Shown in pieces: positions 38,703-46,215 of a stretch of 46,215 nucleotides of DNA (its first letter is position 1; each line of letters opens with the position of its first letter). The notes beneath the pieces were generated by a model. That model saw only the letters and a list, made by a program, of their open reading frames with translations. It had not been told where the DNA came from and did no database searches. The translations under genes were made by a program, and so were the position numbers. Origin of the DNA: Rhizobium sp. SEMIA4064 (GTDB lineage Bacteria > Pseudomonadota > Alphaproteobacteria > Rhizobiales > Rhizobiaceae); NCBI RefSeq assembly GCF_003025035.1, contig NZ_PYJN01000019.1, positions 655,001 to 701,215 of the forward strand. The letters run 5' to 3'.

Positions 38703-39862
38703 TGGCGCTTATGCTAGGATGTGGAACCGCGCAGGCGAGCCTCTCTTATGTTCCCGGACAAACCGCGGAGGCTGGAAACTTCCTGTTGGTTGCTGGCGAG
38801 ATTGACGCAAACGAAGACTTGTCAAAGTTCGTGACGGCCGTCCAAGCAAACAATACGCGCGTGATCCTTTTCAAGTCACCGGGCGGCAATGTCCTGAAAG
38901 CCATGGAGCTTGGTAGATTGATCCGCTCGCTACGGCTAGCGACCGTTCAAGTGAGGGCCGGAGAGTGCGAGTCCGCGTGTGCGCTTGCCTTCATGGGCGG
39001 TGTCATTCGCTTTGCAGACCCCGGCTCGATTGGCGTGCACAAGTCGTCATTTGCCGACACTAGTGGGATGAATGTCTCTGACGCAGTTTCCGCAGTCCAG
39101 CAACTCACCGCCGACGTCATGACCTACATGACTGAGATGGGCATTGACCCCGCGCTGATGCAGCTCGCTTTGAAGTACGACAGCGACGACATCCGCTATT
39201 TGTCTGGTAGCGAGATGGAACAGTATCGCGTTGCCCTAAATGGGGCGAAACCACTGCCCAACGCCTCTGCACAGGTCAATCCGTCAGGTACTCCTGCAGT
39301 TCCGTCGACATCCTGGCCGAACGCACAGACTGCCCCGGCAGTAGCAAGCCTTCCACCGGTCCTCGCACCGACCCTGGACCTGTCAATCCCCGCAGCGCGA
39401 TCAGGGAAGGTGCAGACTTACAAGGGGATGGCACCTCTTAAGGCGACCCCTACGATGGCGTCGCCAACTGTTGAGAATTTCGCCAACGGTTCGCCTGCCA
39501 CTATCCTTGGCGACACCGGCAAGTGGTACCGTGTAAGGGTGGGCTCAAGAGTTGGGTATATGTTCCGCGATTGGGTCTGGGTGGACCAATTCGACGCAGC
39601 ACCTTTTGGCAGGCAATTCGTGCAGGTGAAGAGCTTTGACAATCTGGCTCAGACTGAGCAGTACGTCCGTTCCTCTGGTCTGCCCCTTGTTGCATACATA
39701 TCGAGAAACGGATGGTTCGCCATCGCGCTGGACAGAACGTTTGAGCCCAATGAAGCGAAGACCCTCCTGGAAACGATGAAGGCAAATGGCTCTATCCCGG
39801 ACGACTCCATTGCGACTTACGGAAATGCCTATGCTAAAAAGGTATGCTGTTCAGCCAAATAG
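38660..39862 (+). CDS. exported protein with ClpP/crotonase-like core, SH3-like and SPOR-like C-terminus
   Basis: A 400-residue protein. The signal peptide MFRRYWWRWAPGALMALMLG fits Sec export, with GGGGGG as ribosome site about six bases before the ATG. Residues 40-200 form a ClpP/crotonase-like region: SPGGN at 73-77 (oxyanion loop), nucleophile-like S105 in CESACALAFMGG, and H127 in GSIGVHKSSF. A Pro/Ala-rich linker follows (200-245). Residues 250-310 look like an SH3 domain (ATPTMASPTVENFANGSPAT, then GDTGKWYRVRVG). Residues 315-395 look SPOR-like (RQFVQVKSFDNLAQTEQYVR). Low-GC codon use differs from its neighbours. It is convergent with the next gene, 25 bases apart. Activity is inferred only. 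Confidence 0.75.
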   Translation: MFRRYWWRWAPGALMALMLGCGTAQASLSYVPGQTAEAGNFLLVAGEIDANEDLSKFVTAVQANNTRVILFKSPGGNVLKAMELGRLIRSLRLATVQVRAGECESACALAFMGGVIRFADPGSIGVHKSSFADTSGMNVSDAVSAVQQLTADVMTYMTEMGIDPALMQLALKYDSDDIRYLSGSEMEQYRVALNGAKPLPNASAQVNPSGTPAVPSTSWPNAQTAPAVASLPPVLAPTLDLSIPAARSGKVQTYKGMAPLKATPTMASPTVENFANGSPATILGDTGKWYRVRVGSRVGYMFRDWVWVDQFDAAPFGRQFVQVKSFDNLAQTEQYVRSSGLPLVAYISRNGWFAIALDRTFEPNEAKTLLETMKANGSIPDDSIATYGNAYAKKVCCSAK

Positions 39863-39887
39863 CGGAACACCGCTGCGCTCGACCAGT

Positions 39888-40799
39888 TTAGCAACCATCC
39901 AAAGCTTTGATGCGCGAAATGAGCGTCTTTCCGTAAACAAAGACAGTCTGAACGACTGCGCGACCATGGCAAGTTCTCCCCGCATTCGTTACATAGTCGT
40001 AGGCGACACGAACCTCATCGTTTGACCTAGTGACGCTGCGCAGAGTTAACGGCATCGACATGTCACCAAAATAATCCTGTATCGACCGTTCGTTGAAGGG
40101 GCCTTTACCGCGCTTTTCAGGCACGACCAGCGCTGACGCCCTTTCTCCATCGGCCGCCGACAGAGCAGAATAGAAGGCACTTACCGTGGTCATGGGGTCA
40201 AAGACACTCTCCGACTCCGACCGCGGTGCACGTGCTGCAGTCTCCGGTTCTATTGGCTGATACGCTATGCCAACCCGCGTGGCTTTCTCTGGCGTCAACC
40301 ATTCAATCCCCTCGGGTGGGGCCGTCGTCACATATATGATTGCCGCTTCTGGAAGCCCGATCTGATCAAGGTAGGCACCTACCAGAGCATTGCCGACCCC
40401 GCTTTCACTCGCCTTTCCATCGGCCAAGCGAAAAGCAGCATGGAAGCCAATCTTCGATGCCCGATCGAGAAAGCGCGGAGAGCCGGCCAGCCATATGAGG
40501 GCACAGGCAGAAGCACATAATGTCTGCTGCGCGACCACCGTTGCAAAACCACGCAAGCGGATAGCGCGGCCTATCTCAATCCCCGCGCTGAGCGCGCCTC
40601 CCTCGCTGTTCAGCACGACGAGGGCCTTATCAGATGCCGTCGCCAACCTGCGGAACACCGCGTCATCACCAACGTTGATCACGCCCTTCACAGTAATTAG
40701 GTCAATCCCGCTCACACCCGGCTCGCTGGTTATTTGGGCTGCGTGACCGACCGCGAGAGAAGAAAACAAAAATAACGCCGCAAAGAGTAAGTGACGCAT
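39888..40799 (-). CDS. exported protein with ClpP/crotonase-like core
   Basis: A 303-residue protein with the signal peptide MRHLLFAALFLFSSLAVGHA and a core like its convergent neighbour: EGG at 66-68, nucleophile-like S98 in CASACALIWLAG, and H120 in KIGFHAAF. A C-terminal domain of about 105 residues (from 199, FDPMTTVSAFYSALSAADGE) resembles SnoaL/NTF2-like or DUF-type small domains but I cannot name it. It contains a cysteine pair (C277 and the last residue C303). I start at 40799, where AAGGGGGG lies upstream; a longer frame to 40910 lacks such a site. GC is lower than in flanking genes. Confidence 0.75.
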   Translation of the reverse strand: MRHLLFAALFLFSSLAVGHAAQITSEPGVSGIDLITVKGVINVGDDAVFRRLATASDKALVVLNSEGGALSAGIEIGRAIRLRGFATVVAQQTLCASACALIWLAGSPRFLDRASKIGFHAAFRLADGKASESGVGNALVGAYLDQIGLPEAAIIYVTTAPPEGIEWLTPEKATRVGIAYQPIEPETAARAPRSESESVFDPMTTVSAFYSALSAADGERASALVVPEKRGKGPFNERSIQDYFGDMSMPLTLRSVTRSNDEVRVAYDYVTNAGRTCHGRAVVQTVFVYGKTLISRIKALDGC

Positions 40800-41017
40800 C
40801 GATGCCCCCCTTGGATACACCGAGTATTGAGCATTCAATGCGCTGCACTTCAAGGGTGTTGGATTTTGGTTTGGGCACTGACGACCGGGCAAAGTCTCAG
40901 CGCCGAACACCCACCATCACGAAAATTTTTGATTTTGTGCCCTTTCCGTCATCCCCCGACCATTTACAGCCATAATCCTCCCCCCTAAAGGTGTGCAACG
41001 CAGCAAAAGGGGGCAGA

Positions 41018-41611
41018 ATGCTTCGTAGACTTTACGACTGGACCATGTCGCTGGCCCGCCGCAAATCGGCGGAAGTTTGGTTGGCCATTATCGCCTTCGT
41101 TGAAAGCTCGATCTTCCTCGTGCCCGCCGACGTCCTGTTCCTGCCGATGTCTCTCGCAAAGCCCGAGCGCGCCTGGCGCTATGCGCTGACGGCGACGGTC
41201 GCTTCCGTGCTCGGCGGCATTGCGGGCTGGGCGCTCGGCTATTACGCCTTCGAGGCGATCGCCAAGCCTATCCTTATCTTCTACGGCAAGCTCGACGCCT
41301 TCAACCAGATGAGCGCCGGCGTCACCTACGGATGGGTCGTTCTGCTGCTCGTCACGTCGGGCCTGGCGCATCTGCCGCCGATCAAGGTGGTCACCATCCT
41401 TTCCGGCGTCGCCCATATCGATCTCGGCCTGTTCATCATCTCGGCCATCGTCGCCCGCGGCGCCCGCTTCTTCTTCCTGGCCTTTTTGCTGCGCCGCTAT
41501 GGCGAATCGATCCGGCATTTCATCGAGAAGCGCCTGGGCCAGATCACCATGGCGGCCGCCGTCGTCCTCATTCTTCTCTATATCCTCTTCCATTATGTGC
41601 TGGCGCACTGA
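41018..41611 (+). CDS. YqaA/DedA-type VTT-domain membrane protein
   Basis: A 197-residue inner-membrane protein. The VTT/SNARE-associated domain is seen in AFVESSIFLVPADVLFLPMS, GGIAGWALGYYAFEAIAKP and LTSGLAHLPPIKV-like sequence, with five or six hydrophobic segments. It matches the YqaA branch of the DedA superfamily, linked to membrane lipid homeostasis. AAAGGGGGC precedes the ATG at 41018; a GTG at 40991 is an alternative start. DsbB follows on the same strand after 15 bases, so the two are likely co-transcribed. Confidence 0.88.
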   Translation: MLRRLYDWTMSLARRKSAEVWLAIIAFVESSIFLVPADVLFLPMSLAKPERAWRYALTATVASVLGGIAGWALGYYAFEAIAKPILIFYGKLDAFNQMSAGVTYGWVVLLLVTSGLAHLPPIKVVTILSGVAHIDLGLFIISAIVARGARFFFLAFLLRRYGESIRHFIEKRLGQITMAAAVVLILLYILFHYVLAH

Positions 41612-41626
41612 GCACGGAGCCCTTGC

Positions 41627-42136
41627 ATGTCTAAGACCTTGACCTCTCGCGCCGGCCTCACCTATTCCGCGCTGCTTGCCGTCGGCATGATCATCGTCAT
41701 CGGCTCGGCGCTCGGCTTCCAATATATCGGCGGCTATATTCCCTGCGCGCTCTGCCTTGAGCAGCGCCAGCCCTATTATTACGGCATTCCCGTCGCGATC
41801 GTTGCCGCTCTGACGGCGGTGGCCGGCTTGCCCTCGTGGATCACCCGCGCGCTGCTCGCCATTGCCGGCATCCTGATGGTGGTCGGCGGCGGCATCGGCG
41901 TCTATCACGCCGGCGTCGAATGGCACTTCTGGGCCGGCCCGACGACCTGCTCCACGACTGCCAGCAGCATGACGCAGAATGCCGGCGACCTGCTGAACGA
42001 ACTCAGCACCATCAAGGGCCCGTCCTGCACGGAAGCCGCACTCCGCGTCCTCGGCTTGTCGATGGCCGGCTGGAACGTGATCGCCAGCGTCATTCTGGCG
42101 GCGATTGCGTTTATGGGTGTGAAGAAGGCGGGTTGA
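41627..42136 (+). CDS. dsbB: disulfide bond formation protein DsbB
   Basis: A 169-residue four-helix membrane protein. The first periplasmic loop carries C40-A-L-C43 and the second carries C108 and C134 (TTCSTTASS and GPSCTEAA), the four cysteines needed to pass electrons from DsbA to ubiquinone. The Q-binding region EQRQPYYYG follows the first pair. It is short but normal for the alphaproteobacterial DsbB. It lies 15 bases after the YqaA-like gene. A palindromic repeat follows. Confidence 0.92.
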   Translation: MSKTLTSRAGLTYSALLAVGMIIVIGSALGFQYIGGYIPCALCLEQRQPYYYGIPVAIVAALTAVAGLPSWITRALLAIAGILMVVGGGIGVYHAGVEWHFWAGPTTCSTTASSMTQNAGDLLNELSTIKGPSCTEAALRVLGLSMAGWNVIASVILAAIAFMGVKKAG

Positions 42137-42185
42137 TTGAACTGAGCTCGTCAGGCGAGCGAGCGGCTGTTGCAGCTACGTGCCT

Positions 42186-42333
42186 GGCCCCTCACCCCAG
42201 CCCTCTCCCCGCCTATGCGGGGCGAGGGAGCTCTACAATGCCCGACGCCGCCTATGTTCATATGGTGAGGCCAATTATTTTGCGCTGTCGTCCCCTCGCC
42301 CCGCTTGCGGGGAGAGGGCTAGGGTGAGGGGCC
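42186..42333. repeat. palindromic intergenic repeat, copy 2
   Basis: A 148-base element with ends GGCCCCTCACCCCAGCCCTC and GAGGGCTAGGGTGAGGGGCC, and inner arms CTCTCCCCGCC/GGGGCGAGGG and CCCCGCTTGCGGGG. It matches copy 1 (34846-34989) at both ends while the middle differs. It occupies most of the 251-base gap between dsbB and the convergent HNH gene. Confidence 0.78.
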
Positions 42334-42387
42334 ATGCAAATAAGCGCGGCAAAGCGGAACTCGCCCGACCTTCCAAGACAATCAACC

Positions 42388-42945
42388 TTACGGCTGCAGT
42401 TCCGTATCCCAGTAGAGATAGTCGAGCCAGCTATCGTGCAGATAGTTCGGCGGGAACAGGCGGCCGTTGTTGTGCAGGTCCTGCACGGTCGGCTGGTAGG
42501 GCTTCTGCGCCGGGAACATGCCGGCCTGCTTTGGCAGCTTGCTGCCCTTGCGCAGGTTGCATGGGGAACAGGCCGCGACGACATTTTCCCAAGTCGTCTC
42601 GCCGCCATGGGCGCGCGGGATGACGTGGTCGAAGGTCAGATCGTCATGATTACCGCAATACTGGCATTCAAACCGGTCGCGCAGGAAGACGTTGAACCGG
42701 GTAAAGGCAGGGTTGCGGGAGGGCTGGACGTAAGTCTTGAGGCAGACGACGCTTGGCAGCCGCATCGAGAAGCTGGGCGACGATACGGACTGATCGTATT
42801 CAGCAATGATATTCACACGGTCAAGGAAAACCGCCTTGATCGCGTCCTGCCAGGACCAGAGCGACAAGGGGTAATAGCTTAGCGGTCTATAGTCAGCGTT
42901 CAACACGAGCGCTGGCAAGGACTGCGGCGAGACTGCAATCGTCAA
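42388..42945 (-). CDS. HNH endonuclease family protein
   Basis: A 185-residue protein. The HNH core is FECQYCGNHDDLTFDHVIPR (residues 92-111) with zinc ligands C94, C97, C126 and C129 (AACSPCNLRKGSK) and the D106-H107 catalytic pair. It matches the chromosomal HNH protein common in alphaproteobacteria (YP_..-type, possibly a nuclease linked to DNA repair). The start codon is TTG at 42945, with AGGAGGG five to six bases upstream, and no usable ATG nearby. Its stop faces the palindromic repeat. Confidence 0.92.
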   Translation of the reverse strand: MTIAVSPQSLPALVLNADYRPLSYYPLSLWSWQDAIKAVFLDRVNIIAEYDQSVSSPSFSMRLPSVVCLKTYVQPSRNPAFTRFNVFLRDRFECQYCGNHDDLTFDHVIPRAHGGETTWENVVAACSPCNLRKGSKLPKQAGMFPAQKPYQPTVQDLHNNGRLFPPNYLHDSWLDYLYWDTELQP

Positions 42946-43056
42946 GGAACCCTCCTGATCGATTCGGCATCTGTATCTGTATATTAGGCCGGTTGTTACA
43001 GGATTGTGAAGTCCAATAAATTCAGTGCATAGCGTCGAATCGACGAGAGCGTCCGA

Positions 43057-43701
43057 TCAGTCGATAGGCAGCGCGTCACGCCGGGTTTTGACGGCATAAT
43101 AGGCCCAGAAGAGCCGGGCCGCGACCGAGCGCCAGGGCATCCAAGCCGTCGCTTCCCGGGCCAAAGCCTTGGGCAAGGGCCTGACCTCATGCCCAAATGC
43201 CATGCCGACAGCCGCCTGCAAGGCGACGTCGCCGACCGGGAACACATCTGCGTGACCGCCGCAGAACATCAGATAGACCTCCGCCGTCCAGGGGCCGATT
43301 CCCTTGATGGCAGTCAGCCCGGAAAGCGCCTTTTCCGGGCTTTCGGCACTCAGCGACTGAAGATCGAGGCCGCCGCTGACTACGGCGTCGGCAACGCGCT
43401 CCAGCGTATCCGCCTTGATTCGCGACAGGCCGAAACCACGCCAGGCATCCGGCTCCAGCCCGGCATAGGCTTCGGCGGTCACCCGCCCGGTCCTCGCCGT
43501 CATCCGCCCCCAGATCGCATCGGCGCTCGCCCGCGACACGACCTGCGACACGATGATATGGGCAAGCCCTTCGAAGCCCGGCTCGCGCAGGCGCAGCGGC
43601 ACAGGCCCCGCCTCGGAGACAATCTGCCGCAGGCGCGGATCGAGCTCGACCAGCGCCGCCAGCCCCTCCCTGATATCGTCTTCGCCGCGGATGATGTGCA
43701 T
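43057..43701 (-). CDS. DNA-3-methyladenine glycosylase, AlkA type
   Basis: A base-excision glycosylase of about 214 residues. The HhH-GPD signature is clear: GLTAIKGIGPWTAEVYLMFC and GGHADVFPVGDVALQAAV, with the catalytic Asp in the FPVGD region. It removes alkylated bases such as 3-methyladenine. I choose the ATG at 43701 (MHIIRGEDDIREG), which leaves 43 bases to gluQ. A longer frame begins at 43746 and overlaps the gluQ start codon. GAGAAG precedes the chosen start. Confidence 0.9.
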   Translation of the reverse strand: MHIIRGEDDIREGLAALVELDPRLRQIVSEAGPVPLRLREPGFEGLAHIIVSQVVSRASADAIWGRMTARTGRVTAEAYAGLEPDAWRGFGLSRIKADTLERVADAVVSGGLDLQSLSAESPEKALSGLTAIKGIGPWTAEVYLMFCGGHADVFPVGDVALQAAVGMAFGHEVRPLPKALAREATAWMPWRSVAARLFWAYYAVKTRRDALPID

Positions 43702-43744
43702 GGCTTCTCGTAGTGCGGGATTAAAATTCGTGGCAGAAGAAAGC

Positions 43745-44626
43745 ATGAACGCGATTCCCCGTCAAAAGCCGATTTTCCGTTTCGCGCCGAGCCCGAATGG
43801 CCCGCTGCATCTCGGCCACGCCTTGTCGGCGATCCTCAATCACGACATGGCGGAGCAGGCCGGCGGCCGTTTCCTCCTGCGCATCGAAGACATAGATCAG
43901 GCCCGCTGCACACCCGAATTCGAAGCGGGCATATTTGCCGATCTCGCCTGGCTGGGCCTCTCCTGGGAAAAACCGGTGCGCCGGCAGTCCGAACACCTCC
44001 CGGCCTATCAAGCCGCCCTGCAGTCGCTCATCGCGCGCGACCTCGTCTACCCCGCCTTTCTGACGCGCGGGGAAGTGAAGGCACGGGTCGCGGCAGGCCT
44101 TGCCAGCGGCAGCCCGTGGCCGCGTGATCCGGACGGCACGCCGCTCTATCCGCCCGACGATCGCCTGCGTAGCACCACGGAGCGAAAGCGCTTGCTCGAC
44201 GCCGGCCTCAAACACGCCTGGCGGCTCGACATGGAAAAAGCCATCACCGAGGTCGGGGGGGCGCTGCATTGGCAGGAAAACGGCGATGGCGAGAGGGGCG
44301 ATATTCTTGCCAATCCCTCTGCCTGGGGCGATGTCGTGCTGTCGCGCTCCGATGCGCCGTCAAGCTATCATCTCTCCGTGGTCGTCGACGATGCGGCACA
44401 GGGCGTGACCCATGTCATTCGCGGTCTCGACCTCTTTCACGCCACCGCGGTCCACCGCCTGCTGCAGGCCCTGCTCGACCTGCCACAGCCGCTCTACCAT
44501 CATCATCGGCTGATTCTCGGCGAAGACGGCAAGAAGCTCTCGAAGAGCCAGGGCGATACCGGCATTGCCGAATGGCGCCGGCAGGGCTGGTCACCGGCGG
44601 AGCTTCGCCGCCGCCTCGGCCTGTGA
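43745..44626 (+). CDS. gluQ: tRNA glutamyl-Q(34) synthetase GluQ
   Basis: A 293-residue class I synthetase-like protein without the anticodon-binding domain. Motifs are RFAPSPNGPLHLGHA, with H22-L-G-H25 as the HIGH-like element, and KLSKS at 264-268. GluQ attaches glutamate to queuosine at position 34 of tRNA-Asp. AGAAGAAAG precedes the ATG at 43745. Its start is divergent from the alkA gene. Its 3' end overlaps yihY by 36 bases on the opposite strand. Confidence 0.94.
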   Translation: MNAIPRQKPIFRFAPSPNGPLHLGHALSAILNHDMAEQAGGRFLLRIEDIDQARCTPEFEAGIFADLAWLGLSWEKPVRRQSEHLPAYQAALQSLIARDLVYPAFLTRGEVKARVAAGLASGSPWPRDPDGTPLYPPDDRLRSTTERKRLLDAGLKHAWRLDMEKAITEVGGALHWQENGDGERGDILANPSAWGDVVLSRSDAPSSYHLSVVVDDAAQGVTHVIRGLDLFHATAVHRLLQALLDLPQPLYHHHRLILGEDGKKLSKSQGDTGIAEWRRQGWSPAELRRRLGL

Positions 44627-45517
44627 TTGGTTTTCCAATCGTTGTTTATCCGCCTCGGGACCGCCCTTGCCGAAGAGCATGCGCCGCACCTTGAACTTCA
44701 TCAACGCCGCATTGAACTCCGCGCCCAGAATGAAGATCACCGCGAGCATGTAGAGGAAAACCAGCACGATCATGACCGAGGCAAGACCGGCATAGGTGGC
44801 CGTGTAATTGGCGAAGGTCGCGAGGTAATAGGCAAAGATCAATGCGCCGAGCGACCAGAAGAGCAATGTCAGGAACACGCCGGGGATGACATCCAACAGC
44901 CGCCGCCGGCCGGCTGCCAGCCACAGATGCAGGATCAGCAGCCCGGCAAGCAGCAGGAAGACAGTGCCATAGATGCGCCAACTGAAGACGACCTCCAGAA
45001 TATCGGCAAGCCGCGGCACCCACTCCCGCGTATAATTCAGCACCAGCGGCACGGCGACGAGCATGATGCTGAGGAGGGCAAAGATCAAAACCGCGATCAG
45101 CACATAGCCGAGGCTCGCAAGACGATTGAAATACCAGGGCCGGTTTTCCGGCACGCGGTAGGCGCGGTTGAGCGAGATGCGCAACGCCTCCACACCGTTG
45201 GAAGCGAAATAGGCCGCGGCCAGCACGGAGATGGTGAGCAGCCCGCCGCGCGGAATGGTCAGCACCTGCACCACCTGATCCGCCAACGGCTTGGCGATCG
45301 CCTCCGGCCAGGTATCGAAAATCAGATGCACCGCCGTCGAGGAAAACTGGCTGGCTCCGAGGAAACTCGCAAGCGCCGTGCCGAAGATCAGAAACGGAAA
45401 AACAGCGAGTAGCGTCGAGAGCGCCACATGGCTTGCCATCGCGAAACCGTCGTCCTCGACGAAATGAAACACCGCGTCGTAGACGACCCTATAGAGCGTA
45501 CGAACGAATATCGGCAT
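44591..45517 (-). CDS. YihY/virulence factor BrkB family protein (UPF0761)
   Basis: A 308-residue inner-membrane protein with six hydrophobic segments. Conserved pieces FAMASHVALSTLLAVFPFLI, YFASNGVEALRISLNRAY and FILGAEFNAALMK are typical of the YihY/BrkB group, once called ribonuclease BN (a mis-assignment). The function is unknown, possibly transport. The C-terminal tail is charged (EADKQRLENQSQAEAAAKLR). It is convergent with gluQ and overlaps it by 36 bases. Confidence 0.92.
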   Translation of the reverse strand: MPIFVRTLYRVVYDAVFHFVEDDGFAMASHVALSTLLAVFPFLIFGTALASFLGASQFSSTAVHLIFDTWPEAIAKPLADQVVQVLTIPRGGLLTISVLAAAYFASNGVEALRISLNRAYRVPENRPWYFNRLASLGYVLIAVLIFALLSIMLVAVPLVLNYTREWVPRLADILEVVFSWRIYGTVFLLLAGLLILHLWLAAGRRRLLDVIPGVFLTLLFWSLGALIFAYYLATFANYTATYAGLASVMIVLVFLYMLAVIFILGAEFNAALMKFKVRRMLFGKGGPEADKQRLENQSQAEAAAKLRR

Positions 45518-45615
45518 TCCATCTCCGCTTGAGCCCGGTTCTCGTCTGCCGGTTGTCGATTGTGTCGGGTCCTTGAATATGGGAAACGACTCTTCGTTTG
45601 TACAGGAATCATTCC

Positions 45616-46215
45616 ATGGCAGATCAACGCACCATCATCGTCACGGGTTGTTCTTCCGGCATCGGCGCTTTCTGCGCCCGCGCGTTGAAGGCGGACGGCT
45701 GGCGGGTTTTCGCAACCGTGCGCAAGAAGGCCGACCGTGCTTCCCTCGAAGCCGATGGGATCGAAACGCTGCTGATGGACTATACCCTGCCGGAAACGAT
45801 CTCGGCGCTGGTCGCAACCGTGCGCGAACGGACCGGCGACCGTATCGACGCCCTGTTCAACAACGGCGCCTATGGCCAGCCGGGCGCGGTCGAGGATCTT
45901 TCCACGGATGTGCTCCGCGAACAGTTCGAGACGAATTTCTTCGGCTGGCATGAGCTGACGCGGCAGGTGATCCCGCTGATGCGCAGGCAGGGCCGAGGCC
46001 GCATCGTCAATGTTTCCTCCATTCTTGGCCTGGTTCCCTATCGCTTCCGCGGCGCTTACACGGCTTCGAAATTCGCGCTGGAGGGCCTGACGATCACCCT
46101 CCGGATGGAGCTGCAGGATAGCGGCATCCATGTCAGCCTGATCGAGCCCGGCCCGATCACCTCGCGCTTTACCGCCAATGCGCTCGCCAAGATCAAGGAG
46201 CATATCGACCTCGAA
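45616..46215 (+). CDS. SDR family oxidoreductase (truncated by the window end)
   Basis: The first 200 codons of a short-chain dehydrogenase/reductase, open at the right edge. The N-terminus MADQRTIIVTGCSSGIGAFC holds the TGxxxGIG cofactor motif at residues 10-17. NNGAYG is at 82-87, the catalytic Ser is near 134-135 (VNVSSILG), and Y148-x-x-x-K152 (YTASK) is present. It has the form of a classical SDR with NADP(H) preference suggested by the R after the glycine motif region (residue 36). AGGAATC precedes the ATG. The substrate is unknown; the end of the gene is not in this window. Confidence 0.9.
   Translation, partial: MADQRTIIVTGCSSGIGAFCARALKADGWRVFATVRKKADRASLEADGIETLLMDYTLPETISALVATVRERTGDRIDALFNNGAYGQPGAVEDLSTDVLREQFETNFFGWHELTRQVIPLMRRQGRGRIVNVSSILGLVPYRFRGAYTASKFALEGLTITLRMELQDSGIHVSLIEPGPITSRFTANALAKIKEHIDLE

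Noticed and set aside
38470..38805. Long open frame of 111 codons
   Set aside because: It overlaps the ClpP-like gene in another frame, lacks a good ribosome site and has no sensible protein pattern.
38210..41000. Integrative element ending in a repeat of the tRNA-Leu 3' end
   Set aside because: No second copy of the tRNA tail, no integrase and no direct repeat was found in the lower-GC patch, so transfer is not shown by the sequence.

Overview
The window looks like a chromosomal segment of an alphaproteobacterium of the Rhizobiales, most probably Rhizobium (etli/leguminosarum type). This rests on gene content and order (ubiG and lysC close together, lysC-ptsP-prfA-prmC-DUF4167-clpB in a row, argJ-GNAT-mutT beside a parvulin and secA), on high GC and on rhizobial-type intergenic palindromic repeats. 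The species call is inference. Almost everything is housekeeping. The accessory-looking parts are the TetR/MFS/b561 block (12.8-15.4 kb), the surface-polysaccharide and small-metabolism block (27.7-38.1 kb) and a lower-GC patch after a tRNA-Leu (38.3-41.0 kb).

Region by region. 0-6.6 kb: an M23 envelope peptidase, a small P-loop kinase, ClpB and an RNA-binding-like DUF4167 protein. 7.0-12.6 kb: a minus-strand run of prmC, prfA, ptsP and lysC, with prmC overlapping the release factor it methylates. 12.6-15.4 kb: a TetR gene with a duplicated palindromic operator, a YbfB/YjiJ-type MFS transporter and a cytochrome b561. 15.5-20.3 kb: ubiG, then on the minus strand comF, grxC, a nitrilase-family hydrolase, DUF1178 and DUF3291, and a divergent NDUFAF5-like methyltransferase. 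20.3-20.9 kb: an orphan Flp pilin and a small membrane protein. 21.2-27.7 kb: mutT, GNAT, argJ and a periplasmic parvulin, divergent from secA. 27.7-33.5 kb: LysR/tautomerase pair, polysaccharide flippase, BioF2-like acyltransferase and acyl-CoA synthetase. 33.8-38.1 kb: aldo/keto reductase, methyltransferase, TetR and MFS exporter. 38.2-41.0 kb: tRNA-Leu(CAA) followed by two convergent exported proteins with ClpP/crotonase-like cores. 41.0-46.2 kb: a YqaA/DedA protein, DsbB, an HNH endonuclease, an AlkA-type glycosylase, GluQ, YihY and a truncated SDR.

How the genes relate: several groups are linked by overlap or near-zero spacing (prfA/prmC, nitrilase/DUF1178/DUF3291, GNAT/mutT, flippase/BioF2-like), which suggests operons. 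Protein export and envelope quality control recur (SecA, PpiC parvulin, DsbB, ClpB, M23 peptidase).

The least ordinary part is the pair of convergent ClpP-like exported proteins next to tRNA-Leu. They share a catalytic-looking core (GG, a Ser in a C-x-S-A-C context, a downstream His) but carry different C-terminal modules. Two other points stand out: two regulators each have a palindrome that looks like an operator upstream, and a ~145-bp palindromic element occurs twice with conserved ends and unlike interiors. I saw no CRISPR array, prophage, transposase or rRNA.
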